The position numbers were made by a program, and so were the translations under genes. Of a stretch of DNA of 26,505 nt, positions 21,660 through 26,505 are shown piece by piece. Each line of letters begins with the position of its first letter. Position 1 is the first letter of the stretch. The notes beneath the pieces are model-generated. The model was not told the DNA's origin. It made no database searches and saw only the letters and a list, made by a program, of their open reading frames with translations. The DNA is from CAZAQS01 sp046485135 (GTDB lineage: Bacteria; Chloroflexota; Anaerolineae; Anaerolineales; UBA4823), in assembly GCA_046485135.1 (NCBI GenBank), contig JAWOHN010000188.1, forward strand, positions 1-26,505, written 5' to 3'.

Positions 21660-21873
21660 AAGTGCTACATCGAGTGTAGTGTAGATTCAACTCGACGTCA
21701 ACTATTCCTGCACCTGCCATACCTCCACGACACCATTCCACCTGCCTACGGACAGCATTCCTGACCATCCTGCGTTGGATACAGCAGCTGCAACCCCTTG
21801 CGCTACGGAGAGCGCTGGCAGCTTTGCGGCGTAAAGGAAATCAACGTTTCCAGTTGGGGTGTATGTAAGGCAC

Positions 21874-21905
21874 AGCCAGCTCTCAGAAACTTCCGAGAGC
21901 TGGCT
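21874..21905 (-). terminator. hairpin terminator after the secreted-protein gene
   Basis: A perfect 11-bp stem (21874-21884 with 21895-21905) has a 10-nt loop and lies 28 nt downstream of the minus-strand stop at 21933. The tail is only weakly U-rich. Confidence 0.6.
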
Positions 21906-21932
21906 GATGGTTGACTGTAATTCCGCTCAGAA

Positions 21933-22433
21933 CTACGGGCAGGATACTAAGGGATTCCAGTCCTCGAACATCCCCGACGGGTTGTTCATCCAGATCCAGG
22001 CGTGCAGCACGTAAACACCCAGGTTCTCGTTCAGGTGGAAGCTCTGTCCATGCAGTGATGGCGGCTCGATGTTGCCCTCATTGTCCCACGCTTCAGCCAG
22101 GACGATGTACTCCACTGCCGCCAGCTTGAGCCTGCCGTTTTTCTCAGGGGCATAGACCATTGCTTCTGGCTTCAGCGCGTCCAGAGACGTGTCGAGCAGG
22201 GCTGTATTGATGTAATGGTATCCCATCGCACCAACCCCAGGGTTTTCGAAGCAGTGGTCCAACCCGGGAACCAGATCCCAGCCGGCTGCCTGAGCTTCTT
22301 CGGGTTTGTGGAATTTGGCAGTAGCCGCCCGGACACTCCCCAGGTTGTTCGTGCTGGCTGAAATAGCAGTGGTTGCCAGTATTACTAACAGTAGTGCGGT
22401 CAACCCGGTTACAATTGATATTTTGCGAAACAT
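21933..22433 (-). CDS. secreted protein of unknown function
   Basis: The 166-aa protein has a clear signal peptide (MFRKISIVTGLTALLLVILATTAISAS, cut after about residue 25). The mature part includes KFHKPEEAQAAGW, a GAMGYHYINTALLD block, PEAMVYAPEKNGRLKLAAVEYIV and a C-terminal HAWIWMNNPSGMFEDWNPLVSC. The two mature Cys residues could form a disulfide. Such HxW/GYHY-type small secreted proteins occur as uncharacterised families, and I can assign no activity. The ATG at 22433 follows AAAGGAG. It lies 49 nt after the DUF4242 gene and is probably co-transcribed with it. Confidence 0.75.
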   Translation of the reverse strand: MFRKISIVTGLTALLLVILATTAISASTNNLGSVRAATAKFHKPEEAQAAGWDLVPGLDHCFENPGVGAMGYHYINTALLDTSLDALKPEAMVYAPEKNGRLKLAAVEYIVLAEAWDNEGNIEPPSLHGQSFHLNENLGVYVLHAWIWMNNPSGMFEDWNPLVSCP

Positions 22434-22482
22434 ATATTCTCCTTTGGCGAGGGTCTAAATTTATTGTCGAATACGATTCTTA

Positions 22483-22755
22483 CTACGTATAGAAATACGG
22501 GTCGAGCACCCGTACCTCGGTGATGCGGTCCACCGGCAGGTTGTTGCGCTGAGCAGCGCTGCGGATTGCATCTGTGCTGGGGGCGTCGTAGATGCAAAAT
22601 GTCTTGCCTTTATCACCCGTGACATATGAATGGACCCAGGTGACTCCATCCATGGCATTGTTGCCGACCACCATCAGGCAGGTGTTAGCGCCTTCAGTGT
22701 TTACCGGTATGGCAAGACCAGAGGGAAATGTGCGTTCGACCAAGTAGCGAGGCAT
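22483..22755 (-). CDS. DUF4242 family protein (SCO4226-like nickel-binding)
   Basis: The 90-aa protein matches DUF4242. It opens MPRYLVERTFPSGLAIP and contains GVTWVHSYVTGDKGKTFCIYDAPSTDAIRSAAQRNNLPVDRITEVRVLDP, the ferredoxin-like fold block of this family. The family member SCO4226 of Streptomyces is reported to bind nickel, and metal binding here is inferred from family. The ATG at 22753-22755 is chosen over 22800 because AAAGGAG precedes it. It has no signal peptide, in contrast with its secreted neighbour. It lies downstream of the LuxR-type regulator and behind its own candidate promoter and inverted repeat. Confidence 0.85.
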   Translation of the reverse strand: MPRYLVERTFPSGLAIPVNTEGANTCLMVVGNNAMDGVTWVHSYVTGDKGKTFCIYDAPSTDAIRSAAQRNNLPVDRITEVRVLDPYFYT

Positions 22756-22777
22756 GATTTTTCTCCTTTGTAAAAAT

Positions 22778-22826
22778 TGGGTTGGATGTACTACAACCAA
22801 GATATACTTTATCTGAAAATTATCAA
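22778..22826 (-). promoter_or_regulatory. candidate promoter and operator of the DUF4242-secreted-protein unit
   Basis: On the minus strand TTGATA (22821-22826), a 16-nt spacer and TATCTT (22799-22804) form a promoter. Just downstream lies an inverted repeat TTGGTTG ... CAACCAA with one inserted G (22778-22800), well placed for a repressor or an mRNA hairpin. Confidence 0.4.
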
Positions 22827-22939
22827 AAATTCGTCGGGGAAAACACTACACTTTCAGACTGAGCAACTCTACAAATCAAATTGTCCCCCCGGGATTGTCT
22901 CAAAGTCCGTATAGTGAGTGGGTCTAGATTTGGACGGAG

Positions 22940-25474
22940 CTAATCGTCTGTTTTTGCGTTTACCAACCCCACTTCAATCGCCCAAGTGGCGATCTGCACA
23001 CGTGAATGGAAACCGAGCTTATTGAGGATACGGGTGACGTAGGTCTCAACTGTTTTTTCCCGCACGACCATGGTCTCTGCAATATCTCGATTGGTCTTGC
23101 CTTGAGCGATCAAGATGGCCGCCTCCCGCTCGCGCACTGAAAGCCCGCCGTACTTCACTTTAGCGGTTTGAGCCTTCGAAAGCGCATTCACATCTTGCTG
23201 CGTGATCAGGGGAGCTAGGGCATGCTCGATGATTCCGTCCAGCGGGGTTGCAGCTGCTTCTGCCCAGGCCGAGCGGAAAGTTTTTTCATCCAGAGCATCT
23301 TTCAGCATCTCCACCATCTTGTCATAATTGGCCTGGTCAGCTGGGTCGATCACTGAATTGAGCTGCATGCGTAGAACCTGCGCTGCTCCATACAGCCGGA
23401 CAGCCTTTTGATATCCAATTTTGCGATGCTGGTAGGGCAGTATTTTTGCCTGGAGCATGGACGCTTCAGCCAGTTTTTCCAGACACCAGGCGATGCCGCC
23501 CCGGTCGCCGATTTGCATGCGGATGGACAGACTCTCTTCAATCAATTTTCTCATCCGGCTGAAATCACTTTGCAGCATTGCCACCCAGCCCAGCGAGCCC
23601 AGCGAAGCCGCCATTCCCCATTGTTCCCCCATCTTCCGGCGTAGTGTCAGGCTCTCCTCCAGCAGCTCGACTGCCTGTAGATACCGTCCTTGCCGGACCG
23701 CCAGCTCGCCCAGACCTGCCTGCGCCAGCGCTAGGTATGCCAGCACGCCCAGTTCCCGGAATAAGGGCAGGCTTTCTGTAAGCCGAATCTCCGCCTGATC
23801 GAAATCGCCGGAGCGCATCGCCGACCAGCCCAGCTGCAGCAGCATATCAGCCGCACCTGCCTTATTCCCGATCTCTCTGTTTATTTGGAGGGCTTCCTCG
23901 AACAGCTTGGGTGCGGTCTCGTAATCGCCGATCTCAGTCGCTAATTCTCCCAGCATATCAAGGGCACTGGCGATACCTTTCTTGCCTGTCGGCCCCAGCT
24001 CCTTGCTAAGCGCCAGCTCTTCTTCGGCGTGCAGGCGTGTTGCTTTATAATCGCTCTGTATATAGGCGAGGTTGGCAGCCCAATGCAGCGCCTGGGTGCG
24101 GTACGTGTTTCGCTGCTGAGCGGCAGGGTGTTCGAGTGCTCTTGAGAGGCGAGCCCGCCCTTCGCTGAAATAGCCACTCAGTCTCCAAAACTGCCCACAA
24201 GCCCCTGCCAGGCGTAAGCCCGGCGTTGCCCTTTCCGGAGATGTCTGGCTCCATTCCAGCGCAGATCGTAAATTGTCATGCTCTTTAAGAAATTGTTCTA
24301 CCCATACAGGCTGGTCAGGTCCGACCAGGTGCTTTGCGTTTCTATCAGCCCAGCGGGTGAAATAATCCAGGTGCCGGTCGAGTATGGCTTCTGTTTCACC
24401 AGACTCGTCCAATCTCTGGCGGGCGTACATGCGGATGGTCTCCAGGTAGCGGTAGCGACTGCGTTCCTGGAATGTTTCTACCGCCACCAGTGATTTGTCC
24501 ACCAGGCTCGACAGCATAGCCATTAGATCTGCGCGCCCGCCTCCACTGGCACAGATCCCCTCGGCTGACTCCAGCGTCCAGCCTCCCAAAAATATCGAAA
24601 GCTGATGGAATACATCCCGCTCGCCCTCAGTTAACAGGTCATAGCTCCAGTCGAGGGTCGCCTGCAGGGTCCGGTGCCGGTCTGGGGCGTTGTGCGCACC
24701 GCGAACAAGGATCTGGAAGCGGTCGTCCAGTCGTTCGGCGATCTGCCGGGGTGAGTATGCGCGCACCCGACTGGCTGCCAGCTCGATAGCCAGAGGGATT
24801 CCATCCAGGCGGCGGCAGATGTTCACCACCCACGAAATATTTTCGGCGGTCAGGTTGAATGCAGGAGCAGCTGCGCTCGCGCAGGTCAGGAAAAGCTGGA
24901 CGGCTTCCGATCGTGTGTACCTGGAGAGGTTGTTCTGTTCGCTGGCCGGGTTGCGCCAGGGCTGCGGGTCGGGCAGCGAGAGCGGCGGGACGGTAAAGAC
25001 AGCCTCCCCGCGCACCCCCAACGGCTCCCGGCTAGTGGAGAGCATGTGCATGCCGGGACAGCTTTCGAGAAGTTTGAGGCTGAATTGTGCGCAACCGTGC
25101 AGGATATGCTCGCAGTTATCGATCAGCAAGAGTGCACTTCGTGTCTGGAGATGGGAGATTAGAGAATCTGTAACACTGCCGCTCTCACGCTCGCGCACAC
25201 CCAGGCTGGAAGCGACTACCTGGGCAACCAGAGCCGGGTCGGTCAGGGACGCCAGCTCCGTCAGCCAAACTCCATCTTCATAGTCTGCTACCAGCCCTCT
25301 CGCCACCTCAATCGCAAGCCGCGTTTTCCCACAGCCTCCTGGACCGGTTAGCGTCAGCAGGCGGTGCCCTTCAATTAGCCGTCTGACTTCTGCAATCTCC
25401 CGCTTCCGGCCAATGAACGGGCTGAGCGAGGCGGGTAGATTATCCACATGCTTCGGGTCGGTTTTTGAGGTCAC
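22940..25474 (-). CDS. LuxR-family transcriptional regulator with NB-ARC ATPase and TPR repeats
   Basis: The 844-aa regulator begins with PFIGRKREIAEVRRLI and an NB-ARC/AAA-like ATPase: Walker A GPGGCGKT (44-51), Walker B ALLLIDNCEHIL, then the LSTSREPLGVRGE sensor and RLDGIPLAIELAASRVRAYS. The middle (about 440-700) is helical with TPR-like repeats. The C-terminal ~65 residues form a LuxR helix-turn-helix (LSVREREAAILIAQGKTNRDIAETMVVREKTVETYVTRIL). Such STAND proteins integrate a signal through ATP-driven oligomerisation, and the ligand is not predictable. The start is a GTG at 25474 with GGAAA upstream. It probably controls the two small genes downstream on the same strand, 184 nt away, which is inference. 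Confidence 0.93.
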   Translation of the reverse strand: MTSKTDPKHVDNLPASLSPFIGRKREIAEVRRLIEGHRLLTLTGPGGCGKTRLAIEVARGLVADYEDGVWLTELASLTDPALVAQVVASSLGVRERESGSVTDSLISHLQTRSALLLIDNCEHILHGCAQFSLKLLESCPGMHMLSTSREPLGVRGEAVFTVPPLSLPDPQPWRNPASEQNNLSRYTRSEAVQLFLTCASAAAPAFNLTAENISWVVNICRRLDGIPLAIELAASRVRAYSPRQIAERLDDRFQILVRGAHNAPDRHRTLQATLDWSYDLLTEGERDVFHQLSIFLGGWTLESAEGICASGGGRADLMAMLSSLVDKSLVAVETFQERSRYRYLETIRMYARQRLDESGETEAILDRHLDYFTRWADRNAKHLVGPDQPVWVEQFLKEHDNLRSALEWSQTSPERATPGLRLAGACGQFWRLSGYFSEGRARLSRALEHPAAQQRNTYRTQALHWAANLAYIQSDYKATRLHAEEELALSKELGPTGKKGIASALDMLGELATEIGDYETAPKLFEEALQINREIGNKAGAADMLLQLGWSAMRSGDFDQAEIRLTESLPLFRELGVLAYLALAQAGLGELAVRQGRYLQAVELLEESLTLRRKMGEQWGMAASLGSLGWVAMLQSDFSRMRKLIEESLSIRMQIGDRGGIAWCLEKLAEASMLQAKILPYQHRKIGYQKAVRLYGAAQVLRMQLNSVIDPADQANYDKMVEMLKDALDEKTFRSAWAEAAATPLDGIIEHALAPLITQQDVNALSKAQTAKVKYGGLSVREREAAILIAQGKTNRDIAETMVVREKTVETYVTRILNKLGFHSRVQIATWAIEVGLVNAKTDD

Positions 25475-25592
25475 GATTTTCCAAAGGCAGACACTAACAA
25501 ATGGTGGTTACTTATAAGTATCTATGAATTTCATTATGTACCAATATTCATTATTCATCCTACCTTAAAGGAAAGCAAATTTCAAGAGCGGC

Positions 25593-25600
25593 ATCGCTGC
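25593..25600 (+). repeat. target-site duplication, left copy
   Basis: ATCGCTGC directly flanks the left end of the miniature element. The identical octamer follows its right end at 25996-26003. Confidence 0.8.
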
Positions 25601-25995
25601 GTGTTTGTCCCGAAATTGGTAGGTGACTTTGGAAAAACGCACAGGGGCGAAATCCTGGACAAACACTCCCCTTAGGTAGCCAAACCCGAACTGGCTGATA
25701 ACAAGTCATGCAACATCCCATTCTTTTTCTTGTATCCCCTGACTGTTCGGGTTCGCATCTTCATCCTTCCAATTACTTGCTCCGTACCATTGTTTGTCCA
25801 GGGTACATCTTTCTGCCAGTCAAAAATCCGATAACTCACCCAATGCTCGCTGAGCCCCAATTACCTTGACATCAGGGAGTTTTAGAACCACAATAGACAT
25901 TGGCAAGTTCCTTGTTGAGAGATGGTCTCGTCCACTACCATTCTTAAAAGAAGCTTGCCATTTTATTAATAACCAACCAGATTTGGGACAATCAC
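25601..25995 (-). mobile_element. 395-bp internally deleted transposon (MITE-like) with 8-bp target duplication
   Basis: The ends are imperfect inverted repeats of about 20 bp, GTGTTTGTCCCGAAATTGGT at 25601-25620 against the reverse complement of 25976-25995. They match at about 16 of 20 positions and have GTG/CAC tips. Identical octamers flank them. Inside remain only the first ~12 and last ~60 codons of a transposase, joined and frameshifted. This is the anatomy of a deletion derivative that could be moved by a full-length relative. The 8-bp duplication and zinc-finger-type transposase recall the ISL3 group, but the family is not proven. Confidence 0.75.
25672..25900 (-). pseudogene. transposase remnant: N-terminus fused to C-terminus
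   Basis: An ATG at 25900 preceded by AAGGAA begins MSIVVLKLPDVKV, which I recognise as the start of a Chloroflexota-type transposase with an N-terminal zinc finger. After a few codons the frame stops in the TGA around 25833. In another frame the C-terminus continues as PWTNNGTEQVIGRMKMR, then TRTVRGYKKKNGMLHDLL, ending at 25672. The zinc finger and catalytic core are missing, so the product is dead. The frame from 25860 to 25672 could still encode 62 aa but has no ribosome-binding site. Confidence 0.7.
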
Positions 25996-26288
25996 ATCGC
26001 TGCCCTTGAGGGCGTTACGTAAGAGAAGTTTTTAGCTTCCAGTTGTGGGAATTGAGCGGTCAGGCGCAGGTTATCTCGCCGGAAGCCGCGCCCCCGCTCT
26101 TCGGTGAAGTGGATGCAGAATGGTGCGCACTGGTGCAGGTCCAACCGGAGCTGATCCAAATCCGCCGCTCGCAGGGTTGGGGCTATCTCGAGTCGCTCGA
26201 GCTGGCCGGCTTGCGGTAACTTGGCTGGGTCATGACCTCCGGTGACAGGATTTCGACTAGCTCGGCTTTGGAGAGAGAGCACTTTCAT
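25992..26288 (-). CDS. hypothetical ORF whose 3' end is cut by the miniature element
   Basis: This 98-codon frame starts 13 nt after the PhnB-like gene. It has no Shine-Dalgarno and no recognisable domain. Its stop lies inside the right end of the miniature element. Removing the element and one target copy would extend it by about eight codons (PLLKFAFL) to a stop near 25565. A plus-strand frame at 26010-26219 is also open but has no start. GC-rich sequence easily leaves chance frames, so this call is weak. Nothing else is seen in 26004-26301. Confidence 0.25.
   Translation of the reverse strand: MKVLSLQSRASRNPVTGGHDPAKLPQAGQLERLEIAPTLRAADLDQLRLDLHQCAPFCIHFTEERGRGFRRDNLRLTAQFPQLEAKNFSYVTPSRAAM
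25996..26003 (+). repeat. target-site duplication, right copy
   Basis: ATCGCTGC, identical to 25593-25600, immediately follows the right end of the miniature element. Confidence 0.8.
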
Positions 26289-26301
26289 AAGCTAATAATC
26301 A

Positions 26302-26505
26302 TCAGTCGCCCTTATATGCCTGCTCCAACAGCGGGATCTCGATCTTCTTCATCTGCAGCATGGCCTCGGTCACGCGCCGGGCTTTTTTGGGGTCCGGGTC
26401 GCTCATCAGCTCGATCAGCCTGGCGGGGACGATCTGCCAGGACAGACCAAACCTATCCTTGAGCCAGCCGCACTGCTGTGCGGATTCATCCCCTCCTTCG
26501 CCCAG
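26302..26505 (-). CDS. PhnB-like/VOC-family protein, C-terminal part (runs off the window)
   Basis: The last 67 codons of a minus-strand gene remain, and its start lies beyond the window edge. The sequence QQCGWLKDRFGLSWQIVPARLIELMSDPDPKKARRVTEAML, ending QMKKIEIPLLEQAY, is the standard C-terminal half of PhnB / 3-demethylubiquinone-9 3-methyltransferase-domain proteins in the vicinal-oxygen-chelate superfamily. Their biochemical role is mostly unknown, and despite the names they are not proven C-P lyase or methyltransferase enzymes. The stop at 26302-26304 is intact. Confidence 0.88.
   Translation of the reverse strand: MGEGGDESAQQCGWLKDRFGLSWQIVPARLIELMSDPDPKKARRVTEAMLQMKKIEIPLLEQAYKGD

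Noticed and set aside
25475..25592. Promoter of the LuxR-type regulator (TATAAG with a small ACTTATAAGT palindrome)
   Set aside because: A -10-like box is visible, but no -35 box at acceptable spacing, so it is not listed as a feature.
26010..26219. Open plus-strand frame (REVFSFQLWELSGQ...) near the right end
   Set aside because: It has a stop immediately upstream, no ATG or ribosome-binding site and no family. It is kept only as part of an uncharacterised stretch.

Overview
The window reads as a bacterial chromosome segment of moderately high GC. It is most likely from Chloroflexota (Anaerolineae-like). This is an inference from several signs together: a MoaD-MoaE fusion, a zinc-ribbon threonine synthase, a GT-C type membrane protein, a large NB-ARC/LuxR regulator, Chloroflexota-style transposase remnants, and TATAAT boxes 7-8 nt from ATG that imply leaderless mRNAs. 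No rRNA, tRNA or CRISPR array was found.

Left accessory part (1-5576): an S1 protease without a visible signal peptide; a 64-aa orphan protein with its own terminator; the first ~118 codons of a type I restriction HsdR, cut off by a 1.2-kb IS4/IS5-like insertion sequence with perfect 21-bp inverted repeats; then an SGNH-hydrolase lipoprotein behind a GntR/LacI-type hybrid regulator. The 409-nt gap up to smc holds an autoregulated-looking promoter, a minus-strand terminator and an orphan perfect Shine-Dalgarno with a tiny ORF.

Core part (5577-20907): on the minus strand, reading right to left, mtnA, moaC, moaDE, thrC, fabF, rnc and smc. On the plus strand, from a divergent start point, come ftsY, prfB (with the RF2 programmed +1 frameshift) and a GT-C membrane protein, then a consensus promoter driving a 24-codon upstream ORF, rpmF and fabD. 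rpmF, fabD, fabF, rnc, smc and ftsY belong to one conserved bacterial neighbourhood (rpmF-plsX-fabHDG-acpP-fabF-rnc-smc-ftsY). Here they are split into two divergent arms with molybdopterin, threonine and methionine-salvage genes inserted.

Right accessory part (20922-26505): a class I methyltransferase, a secreted protein of unknown function, a DUF4242 (SCO4226-like nickel-binding) protein and an 844-aa NB-ARC/TPR/LuxR regulator, all on the minus strand. Next is a 395-bp internally deleted transposon with inverted ends and 8-bp target duplications, and finally the C-terminus of a PhnB/VOC-family protein running off the edge.

The most informative observations are: a hairpin in the IS that would hide the transposase ribosome-binding site only in read-through mRNA; the miniature transposon with target duplications; the upstream ORF of rpmF; a recurring leaderless promoter architecture; and a LuxR/DUF4242/secreted-protein cluster that may be an uncharacterised response module.
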